DNA of 64,000 nt from Orobanche coerulescens (GCA_033398695.1 CM065802.1:147794096-147858095), one strand, 5' to 3'; positions 1 to 12,047 are shown, counted from the first letter of the stretch. Program-made: numbers and translations. The notes: generated from the letters alone by a model not told the origin.

Positions 1-698
1 GTGAACTAATATATAATCTTAGCGTGCGCTAAGCTGCTCGTCCAGAGAGGAGAGAGGAGAAACAACCCACTGTCACTGCTGTGCTAGAGTCGTTAGCACG
101 TGCTACAAAATGAACGTAGCGTGCGCGCTAGATAACAGGAATAGCACGCGCTAGCGGGTGCAGGCAGCAGTACAGACAGCACCCCAAAGATGGAAAACAA
201 TGAATCCCACCTCGGATGAAAACAACACGCATCCAACACCAAAAAACGGGCCGAAGAAGACACACGAACAACAAGATCGAGTCAGAACCAAAGAGCTAAA
301 AGAAAACACGATTCCGACTACCCGAGGGTTCGGAAAACCATAACGTTAGTAATCACCCCAAAACTTTGGGAAATTACAAAACGGTCCAAAACACCCGAAA
401 CACACGGTACATGATCGAAACAACATACGAAAGCTCATAACATGCATAATAACATGAGATGGATCTGCGGTAATCCCGAGACGGCGGTTCCGAACAACGA
501 TTATGAGAATCGAACGAAATAGTGATGAAAAGGCAATAAACACGAAATTAAGTATAACATGTCCGAAACAAGCTCGGATGCCAAAAAGTCCAGTATTAAA
601 TATTCCCGAAATATTAATACGGTTTACAAACGAGTCACTAAAAACAAAAAATACACCAAAAATGAAAATACCGGGAAAAGAAAAATGTGGATATTACA
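1..698 (-). repeat. Element A 3' LTR, U3 part (window-truncated)
   Basis: This is the U3 start of the 3' LTR on the minus strand. It ends at GGATATTACA (reverse complement TGTAATATCC), directly beside the polypurine tract. It matches 9580-10293, the same part of the other LTR. Positions 20-160 carry short palindromes of the TAGCGTGCGCTA type. Confidence 0.9.
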
Positions 699-711
699 TT
701 CTACCCCTCTA
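699..711 (-). other. Element A polypurine tract
   Basis: On the minus strand the tract reads TAGAGGGGTAGAA immediately before the LTR TG. It is the expected plus-strand DNA priming site. About 10 bases further upstream lies the TTTCGGGACGAAA motif (720-734) that recurs before the tracts of elements B, C and D. Confidence 0.8.
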
Positions 712-782
712 AAAATAAGTTTCGTCCCGAAACATAAGAAACAAACAACTCGGGGTACTTAGAACGCATGCTATCCTCGGTT

Positions 783-1303
783 TACCAAGTTGCCTACTCG
801 ACACCATGCCTCGACCACTGCACCTTGACCAAAGGAATGGTCTTATGCCTCAGTCGCTTCTCACGGTGCTCCAAAATCTTCAAGGGGCGCTCCTCGAAGG
901 TAATATCCTCGGCGACCTCAATCTCACCATAGTCGATGACGTGACTAGGATCCGGAACATATTTCCTCAACTGGGAAACATGGGAAACACTATGAACGTG
1001 ACTCAAGGCCGGAGGCAATGCCAAACGGTATGCCAACTCACTCACTCTCTCGGGAATCTCAAAGGGCCCAATAAATCTCGGACTCAACTTTCCCTTCTTC
1101 CCGAAGCGGAAAACTCCCCTCGTCGGCGACACCTTTAGCAAAACATGGTCACCCACCTCGAATTCCAAAGGTCTACGATGGATGTCAGCATATGATTTTT
1201 TTCGACTCTGAGCAGTCAACATCCTCTCCCGAATCAATTCCACCTTCTACCTCGTCTCTATAGCGATATCCGGTTCGGTCCCAACCAAATCGGACGCCTC
1301 GTT
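783..1303 (-). pseudogene. Integrase C-terminal domain and chromodomain (element A)
   Basis: The readable minus-strand stretch (1243-794) has the GPF/Y-type integrase tail (GDHVLLKVSP, SPRFIGPFEI, HVHSVSHVSQLRKYVPDPSHV) followed by the start of a chromodomain-like segment (LRHKTIPLVKVQWSRHGVE). Chromodomains of this lineage are thought to bind histone marks and direct insertion into heterochromatin. In this copy a TAG stop falls just after HGVE, in the middle of the chromodomain, and a second stop follows three codons later. Element B retains the rest of the domain in frame. More stops separate this part from the catalytic core. Confidence 0.85.
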
Positions 1304-2330
1304 CTAGCAAATAGGCAATCGACATAGCTGCCCATAAAGCACCTCATACGGTGCCATTCGAATCGACACGTGCCAACTATTGTTGTGCGTGAATTCGATC
1401 AACGGCAAATGCTCCTCCCAATCACTGCTCCAATCGAGAGCACAAGCACGCAACATATCCTCAAATGTCTGGATAGTGCGTTCCGACTGCCCATCTGACT
1501 GAGGATGAAAAGAAGTACTCAGACGTAACCGAGTACCCAACGCCTTATGTACCGCCTGCCAAAAATGCGATACAAAACGACCATCACGTTTCGAAATAAT
1601 AGACTTCGGAGTATCGTGAAGCCTCACAATCTGTGTAATAAACACACGAGCCAACTTCTCCGGACCCCAAGTATCCTTGATGCCCAGAAAGTGTGCCGAC
1701 TTGGTCAGATGATCCACAATCACCCATACCATATTCATACCAGACTTCAATCTTGGCAAGCTCGTGACGAAGTCGATTGAAATATCTTCCCATTTACATT
1801 CCGGAATGGGAAGCGACTGCAATAATCCGGCCGGTCGCTGATGCTCAATTTTGAACTACTAACAAGTCAAACATCTCGCTACAAACTGTGCGACCTCCTC
1901 CTTCATGTTGCTCCAATAAAAGCTCCTCCTTAGGTCCTTGTACATCTTACTCGAACCAGGATGAACCGAGTAAGGCGTAGCATGGGCCTCACGCAAGATA
2001 CTCTACCTTAGTTCCCAGTCATTTGGCACACAAAGCCGACTCTGGAATCTCAACACACCATCCTCGTGAATCACAAACCCAAGAGACTTTTAGGTAAATC
2101 CCTGAATTGCGAGGCTGGGAATAATCATCGGATCCTCCAACTACTTCAATTTAATTTCATTGATCAACGACGACAAAATCTCCAAAGCGCAAAGTTGTCC
2201 GACAGCTCCTGACAACAAAATCTCAACACTCAACTCAATCAAATCCCACTGAAGCTCAGATCGAGACGTAAGTATCTAAAGCATCCACAACGCAACCGGT
2301 TTCCGACTCAAGGCATCAGCCACGACATTC
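1304..2330 (-). pseudogene. Integrase zinc-binding and catalytic core (element A)
   Basis: The segment 1822-1304 reads as the DDE core of a retroviral-type integrase: VIVDHLTKSAHF carries the first Asp, SKRDGRFVSHFW the second, and QSDGQSERTIQ the Glu. Upstream (to about 2330) the HHCC zinc-binding part can be read in pieces; it keeps AHATPYSVHPG, with both histidines, unlike element B. Several stops interrupt the N-terminal part, so this is a fossil. In an active element the enzyme would insert the cDNA into the host genome. Confidence 0.87.
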
Positions 2331-2339
2331 GCCTTGCCC

Positions 2340-2844
2340 GGATGATAAAGGATTTCGAGGTCATAATCCTTAATCAACTACAACCACTTTCTCTGCCTCA
2401 TATTCAACTCCCGCTGAGTAAATATGTACTTCAGACTTTTATGATCGGTAAAAATCTGACATGCAGAGCCAAAAAGATAGTGACGCCAAATCTTGAGCGC
2501 AAAACAACTGCCGCTAACTCCAAATCGTGGGTTGGGTAGTTGAGCTCATACGGCCTCAACTGTCTCGACGCATACGCAATAGTCTTGTCGTGCTGCATCA
2601 ACACACACCCAAGACCCTGACCCGAAGCATCGCTATAGACGGTGAAACCCCCGTTGCCACACGGAAATGCTAGAACCGGGGCTGAATTCAAACGCCTCTT
2701 CAGCTCCTCAAAACTCGACTGCCTCTCGCCATTCCAGACGAACTTCTCAGATTTCTGATGCAACTGTGTAAGTGGCCGAGCCAGTTTCGAGAACCCCTCG
2801 ACGAACTTACGATAGTAGCCAGCCAAACCCAAGAAACTACGGAC
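2340..2844 (-). pseudogene. RNase H domain (element A)
   Basis: Minus-strand frame 2832-2431 begins with the RT connection ([23 protein letters not shown]) and runs into the RNase H fold, with the first catalytic Asp in [13 protein letters not shown] and the Glu in [10 protein letters not shown] frameshift after AAVVL scrambles the remainder, where the usual ADALSR tail is only read in another frame near 2330. RNase H removes the RNA template during reverse transcription. The copy is inactive. Confidence 0.85.
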
Positions 2845-3674
2845 CTACTTCATATTCTTAGGCGGTGCCCAATCCAGCACTACCTCAATCTTCTGTGGAT
2901 CCACACGGACCCTCTCAGCTGAAATCACGTGACCCAGAAACATCACCTCTTTCAGCCATAACTCACATTTCAAGAACTTCGCATAGAGTCGCTCGGTCCT
3001 CAAAATGTCTAACACCATACGCATATGATGCGTATGCTCCTCCTCGTTCTTCGAATAGATAAGGATATCGTCAATGAAGACAACGACACACTTATCCAAA
3101 TACTCTATAAAAACTTTGTTCATCAACTGCATGAATACTGCAGGCGCGTTGGTTAGCCCAAAGGGCATAACCACAAACTCATAATGTTCGTATCTCGTCC
3201 GAAAAGCTATTTTCGGAATATCGGACTTCTTCACCCAAAGCTGATAGTACCCCGATCTCTAGTCGATCTTCGAGAATACCGCAGCTCCCTGCAACTGATC
3301 AAACAAGTCATCAATCCTCGGCAAGATATACTTGTTCTCGATGGTCACCTTGTTTAGCTCGTGGTAGTCGATACATAAACGAGTGAACCATCCTTCTTCC
3401 GCATAAATAGAACTGGTGCGCTCCAAGGTGAAGTGCTCGGTTGAATATACCCTGACTCAAGAATCTCACTCAACTGCTTCTTTAACTCGGTCATCTCTGA
3501 AGGTGCCATGCGATACGACACCTTTGAAATCGGAGCCGCACCCGGCTCTAACTCGATAACAAACTCAACCTCACGGTCCGGTGGCAACCCTAGTAACTCG
3601 TCAGGAAAGACATCAGGGAACTCACTAACGACTGGAATCGATGAAAACTCGACTCCACAATCCCCCGCCTTCAA
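2845..3674 (-). pseudogene. Reverse transcriptase (element A)
   Basis: Two fragments (3674-3354 and 3234-2845) cover the palm of a Ty3/gypsy reverse transcriptase. Visible motifs are [15 protein letters not shown] before the domain, [26 protein letters not shown], and the catalytic box [11 protein letters not shown] with both Asp residues. A frameshift near 3380 and stops near 3260 and 2848 separate the pieces. The protein is therefore broken although the active-site sequence survives. Confidence 0.9.
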
Positions 3675-3683
3675 GGCGAAACA

Positions 3684-4110
3684 CTAGTAACCAGTACACT
3701 CCTTCCGCAGGAGTCTCATCGCCTTCAAGGCGTTAGTCACGAACTTCTGGTTTCTCTTTCGCCCCGTGAAAGAGTGCTCGGTGCCATCCTCGGCCAACAT
3801 GGTGATGATTCTCGTGCGGTAGTTCATGATTGCACCATGCCGCTCGAGCCAATTATCCCCCGGAATCAAATCCTCACCCTTAATACTCACAACAATAAGA
3901 TTAGAGAGCCAAGCCATCTCACAAATAAACACAGAACAGTCTCGGACCACCTGATCACCAACGATCCTATCACCGCTAGGAAGCTTAACGATGAAAGGCT
4001 CACAAGGCGTCAAACAGTTGAGACTCAAACGGCGCACACTCTAGAGAGATGAATGAATGCGTAGCACCCGAATCAAAAATCACACTGACAGGGTGAGACT
4101 GAATATGAAC
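3684..4110 (-). pseudogene. Aspartic protease (element A)
   Basis: The active-site loop DSGATHSFI is encoded at 4074-4048 and would cleave the Gag-Pol polyprotein. Twenty or so bases later a 2-base deletion, relative to element B, changes frame inside the stretch that reads ECVRRLSL in B. The rest (4037-3684) is readable in the new frame: RLSLNCLTPCEPFIVKLPSG and the conserved GDNWLERHGAIMNY segment. The frameshift alone would abolish the polyprotein. Confidence 0.88.
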
Positions 4111-4209
4111 GGTACTTGTGGCCACGGTGGAGGCTGGATCATCGGCCCTCCTCATCTCATAAACACGCGGATGGGTGGAGCCGATGCTGGAAGCTCCCCC
4201 TCTAGTGGG

Positions 4210-5378
4210 CTAACCCCGACCTCTCCCTCGACTGGCACTTGGCGGTGACTGAGAAGCAAATGACCCTTGGTTCACACTCAGTTCCATAGGCGCTAGGAAG
4301 GAAGTTTGGGCACCAAGAGTTCTTTCTCTCTCAGCACATAAAGCAGCCTTGTGGCCCGGATGGCCACACCGATTACACATCAGCAAAGGACTCGGACAAG
4401 TTCGACTTATGTGGCCCGGTCGGCCACAGTTAAAACACTTCATGTCATGGGAATGAGTACTAGCAGCCCCGCGGAAACCCCCAGTAGAATGAGCTGGACC
4501 ACCACTGGCGAGAAAATTAGTAGACTGAAATTTTTGCTGACCTCCACCCTAGTGGCCCAAAAAATTTCCGACGGACTTCTGTTTCTTGCTCTCTCGAGCC
4601 GCCTCATTGGCCGTCAAAGACATATCGTATGCAAGAGCTCTACTTTGATAATCCTTTAAGGTGATGCAGGCGATCCCATAAATGTAGTCATGAATCTTCA
4701 GTTTCATCCCTCTGGAAAAGTGGGAAATTTTGCCGCTCTCCTCTCTAACTTGGGCCTTCACGAAGCCCAACTCCCGATTGTAATCAGCAATAGCCTGAGA
4801 AACAGGAATATCCCGAGGTTGAGCATCATAAAAAGCATGGAGTCGAGCTTGCTTAACTGGCCACGGGCAATATTCGGTCTCCAACAGGTCTTTGAACTCG
4901 ACCCATAAAGCAACATGGTCCTTAGGCTCAACATCCCCCCACCAGTCAGTAGCGTCCCCAGTGAGAAAGTACTGCGAACCTCGGGACAGTTGGTTGCAAC
5001 AAAGACCTTGGATATCTCCTTGATCCACCCCTACCAACCAATCGGGTATGAAGCCCCCGAAAACTGAGGAGGATGCATCTTGATGACATTCTGAAGCCAA
5101 CGGTCTGCTCCACCCCGAGTAGCATGGGCCGGAGTCGGGTTCTGAACCGCCTGAGCTATCACAGCCATTTGGTTCACCATTTATTGCATCACAGCTGCAA
5201 CATCGACATCGGCGCCACCACCGGTTGTGCCCTCTTGAGTAGCACTATGGCTCTGATGACCATCAGTACTACCAGCCCCAGAATTATGTGACGTGGACGC
5301 CTCACTTGCTGCCCCACGTCCCCGACCGCGTCCACGACCACGGCCGCGACCTCTACCTCGGCCTCTTCCAGCATCCAT
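4210..5378 (-). pseudogene. Gag capsid and nucleocapsid (element A)
   Basis: The start is the ATG at 5378, followed by a Gly-Arg repeat tail (MDAGRGRGRG...), which resembles the start in element B. The capsid part shows YFLTGDATDWW, AFYDAQPRDIPVSQAI and LKDYQSRALAYDMS. The nucleocapsid part (4443-4210) has two intact CCHC zinc knuckles, CFNCGRPGHISRTC and CNRCGHPGHKAALC. An in-frame CAA-to-TAA change at about 5181 and further frameshifts (about 5050 and 4550) break the gene. In an active copy this protein forms the particle and binds the RNA. Confidence 0.88.
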
Positions 5379-5598
5379 ACTGAAGATAAGAGGTAGCAAT
5401 TGTAATATGATGATAAGTACGAGAGGAAAAACAGTCACAGTTCAAAAATCGGAAGTAAGATACAAGGAAACAAGGAATCGAGTAAGGAAAACTTACGAGC
5501 ACTGGAAGTACCGAGATGATGGCATCGGGGTGACAATGTGCAAAACAAAACACAACTAGACCCAATTAACCGACAAGCCTAGGTATCCATAAACCTAG

Positions 5599-5611
5599 TG
5601 TTCTGATAGTA
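5599..5611 (-). other. Element A primer binding site (tRNA-Met type)
   Basis: The minus strand reads TACTATCAGAACA five bases inside the 5' LTR. This is a mutated version of TGGTATCAGAGC, complementary to the 3' end of initiator tRNA-Met. It is at the expected place and differs at three positions or so, consistent with age. Confidence 0.65.
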
Positions 5612-6011
5612 TTTTCTGTAACATCCCCAAGATATTCAGGAAATATTACAGTGTTGTGGACCCCTACGTGGGACCCACCAGGCTAATTAAGAAATACCAC
5701 TCGTCTAACCATCTCAGTTAGTGAGAAAACACACATCAGCAGGACGAAAATAAATGAAACGCCTGGTATAACCGGCAAAACATATAATAATACAAACCAT
5801 AATCCCAGTAGAAAATGCCTAAGTACTCGCGAGTACTTTCTATAAGTTCACAAGCTTAAAGAAAAACAACCGCATCAAAAGGACAACGGAAATAAGGAGA
5901 CTTAATTGCACATGTCATCAACCCTAGCCATCATCCTCGTACTGTCCAAGTGCCCGATCGTCCGCCTGAACGTAACTTGAAATTCATAACAATAATTTCC
6001 CCAAAACGGGT

Positions 6012-6037
6012 CCCCAAAGGGGTTAGCAATTACGCTA
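6012..6037 (-). promoter_or_regulatory. Paired stem-loops in LTR (element A)
   Basis: On the minus strand TAGCGTAATTGCTA (arms TAGC/GCTA) is followed by A and then CCCCTTTGGGG. The same order of a TAGC-type hairpin and a C-run/G-run hairpin appears in the LTRs of B, C and D. Its role is unknown; an RNA structure near the transcript end is one possibility. Confidence 0.5.
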
Positions 6038-6901
6038 GGACAAGTAACCAAATGAACAACTTACACCTTACACATATAGTCAAAGCATGCAAATAATAAA
6101 ACATCAGTTTGAAACACACATTTCCGGAAATGCCATAACCCAAAACACATTTATAAAATGCACCACAATTAACCGCGGACCCACGCCTCAATAAACCCCT
6201 ACCGAGACCCCGTCGGATCTAACCCGCAGTGGTTAAAAGCCAAGCTCATGGATCCACGCCTCTGTGGACCCCTACCGAGAACCTGTCGTATATAACCCAT
6301 AGTGAGCATACACACACATGTTACTCACGCAATACTACCATGTTAAGCATGTAAGTTCATTAAGGGTACTTGCCTCAATTATCACGACGAAAGGACAGAA
6401 AGAAACAATCGCAGTTGCGAGAAATTAGACACACCAAACCTATACGATTCGTCAAACACCATTACAGCCAATTTGACAAGAATAATGATATGGAAGACAC
6501 CCAAAACCCCACCTACGATTCATGTAAGTTCATACATAACAACGATGAGGACGGATTGCAACCGAACCCTCTCGATTCCACAAATAACACGAAACTTACC
6601 ATGAACTCGTAGGAAAAACAAAAATACTACCAAGATTAATCATATACATCATGGATTAATCAACAATACGGAACAAATCGTATGAAAACTCAAAAACTCC
6701 CAAATTTCCCAAAATAAAGTTCTAGGAGATTACCTTGGATTAAGGATGAAGAACAAGTGTTGATGTTGTTAATTTACACCAAGAACTCAAGGAAAATGAT
6801 CTCTAAAGTGATTGGAAGAAGAAATCGCTCCAAATAGCCTCTGGAGTCGCTCGGCCGCGGAGAAGGAGAGGAAATGAGAAAATGAGGCGGATCTGGGTCA
6901 A

Positions 6902-6926
6902 CTCTCTGGTTTTTATAACCAGAGAG
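6902..6926 (-). promoter_or_regulatory. TATA box inside a 10-bp inverted repeat (element A LTR promoter)
   Basis: CTCTCTGGTT and AACCAGAGAG are perfect inverted arms around a 5-base loop, and the TATA-like sequence TTATAAAA spans the loop. Element B has the same structure with paired changes in the arms. It lies just downstream of the palindrome array, where an LTR promoter is expected. Confidence 0.6.
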
Positions 6927-7439
6927 ATTTAGCGCTAACGATCAAAGTTAGTGTGCGCTACCCAGCGAAAAACCAGTCCAGAACCTACGGTTCTGGCCCG
7001 TTAGCTTTCACTACAAGAGAATAACGTGCGCTAATAGCCCCTCAATAGCGCATGGTATCGGGCCATAGCGTGTGATACCTGGACACAAGATCGAGTCCAG
7101 AAACATTCTGCCCAGTTCTTGTAATACCCGGTTGTGAATTCATTTATTATCATTGAGTAATTGTCACTCAGTAATTTTCACTCATTAATAATCATTCATA
7201 CTCATTCAATTGCATTCACCGTTCGGCGTATTTATTTTGAATTGTGTATCAGTCATCATTCGTAATTCAACTCTGTCCGAGGTTCGAGACGAGAATATTA
7301 TCATTATCATCGTGATTGGTTGCCTCGTGTTGGAAGTATCGTTTATTACGGGTTATTGGACTTATCATACTCATGCAAGTATTATATGTCGGATCATTCA
7401 TTATCTGTAACGAGAAGATGGAGTTGTCGGATTGTTGTC

Positions 7440-7876
7440 ATTCCAGCAAGGCCGTAACCTATCATGCATTACAGCCGTAACATGCATTTGTGGAATCTGC
7501 GATTTCTGGACGAAGACGTCGTACGGCCGCAAGTCATACATGATACGGCCTTAAGGAGGAAGGTACAACCGTATGTTTTAAAGGCTACGGCCGTAACATG
7601 CATACGTTGCTTCAAGAGGTCGAAGACAACTTACGGCTGTAAGTTCAGCAGGATACGGCCGTAAGTGATGGTGTTGGTGTTCCAGAGATTTTTCGACGAA
7701 GTGTTGTTATGGTCGTAAGGTAATTCTGGTACGGCCGTAACTCGGACAGTGCGGGCATTATCGTTTTTCGACGAAGTTTTGTTACGGCCGTATGTAATAG
7801 AGATTACAGCCGTAAGGCCGTTGACTTGGGAAGTTACGGCCGTAAGGTGGCAGAGTTACGGCCGTAACTCTGCACA
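7440..7876 (+). repeat. Array of TTACGGCCGTAA palindromes in solo LTR U3
   Basis: About a dozen full or slightly changed copies of the palindrome TTACGGCCGTAA are spread over 440 bp. Some recur with a neighbouring TTTTTCGACGAAG-like segment, so part of the array is tandem. It ends right before the TATA box at 7878. Confidence 0.85.
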
Positions 7877-7877
7877 G

Positions 7878-7885
7878 TATTTATA
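7878..7885 (+). promoter_or_regulatory. Probable TATA box of the solo LTR
   Basis: TATTTATA follows the last palindrome by a few bases, the same relation as in the LTRs of B and C. It is inferred from position and sequence only. Confidence 0.5.
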
Positions 7886-9516
7886 GGACTGGATGGGTCT
7901 TTGTCCTTATTTTCTTCACTTCTTCATTTTGGTTCCGAGAGAGAGATATTTTGGGAGAGATTTTTCATCGTCAAGCACTTGTGTGTTCGTGTTTTAATCA
8001 TCTTTATTCGTTTGTGGAACTTGGGAAGTCGATCAACACGAGTTTCGAAGGATCAAAGAGGTTGGATCTTCAAAGGTAATTTCTTCAAAACCTTAGATTT
8101 CGATTTTAAGATGGAGTATGATGATTTGGATGTTATAATCATGATATATGAAGAGATATACATATGATTATGAGTTTCTACGAATTATCATTGAAATGTT
8201 GGAGAATTATTCAAGAACGCTTTGAATGTTGATTTTTAGAATTGGGGGTTTCGAGTAGATGTTGTTGAAATATCTAATTATGTATTCATATTGGATTATT
8301 GATTGTATTGAGGATGTTTTTTTGGATTGAATCACTCCTTGGAGGTTTGGTATTGATATAATTTAGATTAGTTGTAAACAATTGAAGATTGATTACAACG
8401 TGTTTGTTATAATGCCCCAATGAGTTTGGGTTTGTCATATCGACGTTTTGAGTTGGTTGTGATCATACTTGATACGTATATTAAGCGATTGTTGGTAATT
8501 ATATTATTCAAGGTTGTTCGAGCGACCGATAATTCCATTAAGGATGTTTGTTCGAGGGAGGACATTTCATCACCAGTATTGAGGCAAGTTAATTCTTGCT
8601 CGGTTAAAAAGATAATCATTCCTTTCGTTGTTGTTCATTCATATTCATAATTCATTCATAGTATATTAATCATGTTGAGACTTGTAATTATCAAACTAAT
8701 CATTCAATTCATGAGGAACGACGATTCCAATCATTTCAGTGAGCTATCATTCGTTTCATTATCATTTCATCTCGGTGAGTCATTCTTGACCCTTGTCGGA
8801 TTGCTATTCATGAATATTCATCATGGTCACTTTTGTTTGTGTGACCTTCTGGGATCATATTGTGTGGCCGGGTGGTTATGTGTGGAATTTTTAGTCGGGC
8901 ACACGATAGTCATGTGTTACGCGGGTAATCCGACACATTGGACTGTGCAAACGGTAACGTGCCTCCGTGAGACTAATTAGGCACAAGTGCGGGTATGTCT
9001 GGACACTCGTCTTTTGCACTTGCATGTCCCATTACGGGCGTACTATGATGCCCCTCTTCGGCTTGATTTCATAACTAGGATATGTAATTATTGTGCTTGT
9101 TCAACTCTTGAGGATTGTTGTTCTGTGTAACTGACCCCGTTGGGGATGTTGTTTTTATGTCATGGCAAGGCAAAGGTACGGGAAGAACGTTGACGGCAAG
9201 GAGTTACAGTGATACTAGTAGGGGGCCCCAGTCTTCCCAATTATTCATGTTTCATGCTTATGTGTTTTCCACTGCAGTTCCGTTTGGACTTTCATTTGAT
9301 TTGGTGTTGTATATTTCATCTTCATATGAAATATATATATATTCTGTATTCCTGTGTGTAATGTACTTGAAACTCCCCATCGGAGTAATTGGTAATATAA
9401 TGTGGCTCGGTACTACAGTTATATTATTTAAATCATTGTAATTCATTCGCCTGGTGGGTCCTAGTTGGTGGTTCACGGCACTGTAATAGCCGCCTAGTTT
9501 GGGGTGTTATAGTTCT

Positions 9517-10293
9517 GGACTATCGGATTAGCGCGCGCTACCGGACACCCAGCGTGCGCTAAGTCCAAACCATAGCGTGCGCGAATATATAATCTTAGCG
9601 TGCGCTAAGCTGCTCATCTAGAGAGTAGAGAGCATAAACAACCCACTGTCACTGCTATGCTCGAGTCATTAGTGCGCGCTACAAAACGAACATAGCGTAT
9701 GCTACTCAACGACACTAGCGTGCGCTAGACAACAGGTATAACGCGCGCTAGCGGGTGCAGGCAGCAGTACAGACAGCACCCCAAAGATGCAAAACAGCGA
9801 ATCCCACCTCGAATGAAAACAACGCGCATCCGACACCAAACAACGGGCCGAAGAAGACACACGAACAACAAGATCGAGTCAGAACCAAAGCGCTAAAAGA
9901 AAACACGATTCCAACTACCCGAGGGTTCGGAAAACCACAACATTAGTAATCACCCCAAAACTTTGGGAAATTACAAAATGGCCCAAAACACCCGAAACAC
10001 ACGATACATGATCGAAACAACATACGAAAGCTCACAACATGCATAATAATATGAGATGGATCTGCGGCAACCCCGATACGGTAGTTCCGAACAACGATTA
10101 CGAGAATCGAACGAAATAGCGATGGAAAGGCAATAAACACGGAATTAAGTATAACAGGTCCGAGACAAGCTCGGATGACAAAAAGTCCAGCATTAAATAT
10201 TTCGAAATATTAATACGGTTTCAAGCGAGTCGCCAAAAATGAAAAATACACCAAAAATGAAAATACCGGGAAAAGAAAAATGCGGATATTACA
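9517..10293 (-). repeat. Element A 5' LTR, U3 portion (right of nested insertion)
   Basis: This continues element A's LTR after the solo LTR and ends at GCGGATATTACA (10293), the LTR 5' end in minus orientation. Palindromes of the TAGCGTGCGCTA class lie at about 9525-9750. It is near-identical in layout to 1-698. Confidence 0.9.
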
Positions 10294-10713
10294 ATTAAAC
10301 CATCCACCATATCACGCAGTTCAGAATCTCACTGACATACAACCATCATCGTCTTTTTGTGTTGGAAATATTGGAAAACCAGCGTCAAACATGTTTAATA
10401 AAATAATTAATAAAATTTCATGTTTAAGCAAATCTAGATTCAATTGTACCCAAATTCATATATTAGAATCAATCAAACAATATTGTATGAGGAGGAACAA
10501 GAGATTTTCAAGCAAATCGTCCTAGCCATCCACTTAGTCTCCATCTATATAATCCTTCCACGCAGCGATGAATGGCTTTCGTCGGGTCAGATATGGTCAG
10601 TTCGACTACAGGTAATTTCGTGCAAAATCAAATGCGATATCTCATGTGAAGACCCAAACTCCGGTGAGGTTTTTCTTGTCTCCCATGTGACCCTGGACAG
10701 AGGAAGAAGATGA
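10294..10713. other. Host spacer between elements A and B
   Basis: This 420-bp stretch is not part of either element. Its last five bases (10709-10713, GATGA) are the target duplication of element B, so the same host sequence resumes at 19857. I see no gene with an intact frame. Confidence 0.7.
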
Positions 10714-12019
10714 TGTAACACTCCCAAGATAATCGAGGTATATTACAGCGCCGTGAATCCCTATATGGAACCCACCAGGCTGAACAAATATCATACTCAT
10801 TGACTCACGGAAACAATAAAATAACACCTCATCATAAAGACGTAAAACAAAATAATCCACCCGGTTCAACCGGTCAAACATAACACCATCATCCGACACA
10901 AACATAATAGACAACAATACAATCCGGACGAACAAGAACTCTTAAGTACTCGAGTACTTCTATTAGTTTAAAAACCACAGAAGGTAAAAAGATAGAAGAC
11001 AACAAGACACCACTCGTGCACAATCATCATGCACGGCCATCATCTGCATACTGGTCCAGCGCCCGCTCGTCTCGATGAACCAGACCTGAAATTCATAAAA
11101 CGAATTTCCCTAAAATGGGTCCCCAAAGGGGTTAGCAATTACGCTAGTACAAGTAACCAAATGAACAACTTACATCTTACACATATAGTCAATGTATGCA
11201 AACGAAAACATAGTTCCAAAACACTCATTTCCGGAAATGCCATAATCAAATCACATTTGTAAAAATGCACCACAATTAACCGTCGATCCACGTCTCTTGT
11301 GGACCCCTACCGAGACCCCGTCGGATCTAACCTGTAGTGGTTAAAAGCAAGCTCGTCGATCCACATCTCTTGTGGACCCCTACCGAGACCTCGTCGGATC
11401 TAACCTGTAGTGAGCATACACACACACGCCATTTCTCATACAATACTACTATGTCAAGATTGTAAGTTCATAAGGGTACTTGCCTCGATTAATAGACGGT
11501 GACATGAACGGAACGGAAGAATCAAACACGACCGCGAGGAACCGACGAAACCGAACCTAATGATTCGGAGAATACAATCACAACCAACTCTAAACGAATA
11601 CGGAAATGGAATACACCCGAAAACCCGTCTACGATTCATGTATATTCGTATAAAAATAACAACGAGGGCGGACCACAACCAAACCCTCCCGATTTCGTAA
11701 AACCATGAAAATATACCATGAATCCGTAGGAAAACTAATGATATCAACGATATTAATCATATTCATCACGGATTAACCGACAAAACGAGATGAATCGGGC
11801 GAAAATCCCCAAACCCCCAAATTATCCAAAAGTAGGGTTCTAAGGGATTTACCTTGGATTAGGATGAAAGATTCGTGTTGATGTTGTTATAATACACCAA
11901 GAACTCAAGGAAGATGTTGGATGAGATGATTGGAGGAAGAAATCGCCAAGAAAATCGCCCGGAATCGTCACAGCCGCGGAGAGGAGGAAGAAATGAGAAG
12001 ATATGTTCTTCTCGGTCAA

Positions 12020-12044
12020 CTCCCTGGTTTATATAGCCAGGGAG
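12020..12044 (-). promoter_or_regulatory. TATA box inside an inverted repeat (element B, left LTR)
   Basis: The arms CTCCCTGGTT and AGCCAGGGAG flank TATAT; on the minus strand the core reads TATATAAA (12035-12028). Compared with element A, a C/G pair replaces a T/A pair in the arms, so pairing is kept. One T-G type mismatch lies next to the loop. Confidence 0.7.
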
Positions 12045-12047
12045 TGT

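Larger units (their letters stand above)
5617..7119 (-). repeat. Element A 5' LTR, 3' portion (right LTR, left of nested insertion)
   Basis: In plus orientation the LTR starts TGTAACATCCCC at 5617. It is cut at 7119 by the insertion of a solo LTR and resumes at 9517. The two pieces add up to about 2.28 kb. It holds the conserved GCCTGGTGGGTCC segment (reverse complement near 5675), a double stem-loop (6012-6037), a TATA hairpin (6902-6926), and palindromes of the TTAGCGYRCGCTAA class (6930-7085). Confidence 0.9.
7120..9511 (+). mobile_element. Solo LTR of a Tekay-like retrotransposon nested in element A's LTR
   Basis: The piece begins TGTAATACCCGG and ends GGGGTGTTATA (CA changed to TA). It is flanked on both sides by GTTCT (7115-7119 and 9512-9516), a perfect 5-bp target duplication. 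The sequence of element A's LTR continues on each side. It has no internal region, primer site or second LTR, so it is best read as the product of recombination between two LTRs. Its 3' end shares GCCTGGTGGGTCC and CACTGTAATA with element A, which places it in the same broad lineage. Confidence 0.92.
1..10293 (-). mobile_element. Element A: decayed Ty3/gypsy chromovirus (Tekay/Del type), truncated by the window
   Basis: On the minus strand the order is 5' LTR (right), primer site, gag, protease, RT, RNase H, integrase with chromodomain, polypurine tract and 3' LTR (left, cut by the window start). The integrase C terminus runs into a chromodomain-like tail, which with the domain order places it among chromoviruses of the Tekay/Del type. 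The coding part is broken by many stops and frameshifts, so it cannot act on its own. The internal part spans 699-5616. The right LTR is interrupted by a solo LTR at 7120-9511. The target duplication cannot be tested because the left end lies outside the window. Confidence 0.93.

Noticed and set aside
5293..5559. Pro-Arg repeat frame on the plus strand
   Set aside because: It is the antisense of the Gly-Arg tail of element A gag.
10690..10713. A reading PWTEEED at the element B insertion site that recalls a MYB repeat
   Set aside because: It is eight residues between stops, with no conserved tryptophans afterwards on either side of element B.
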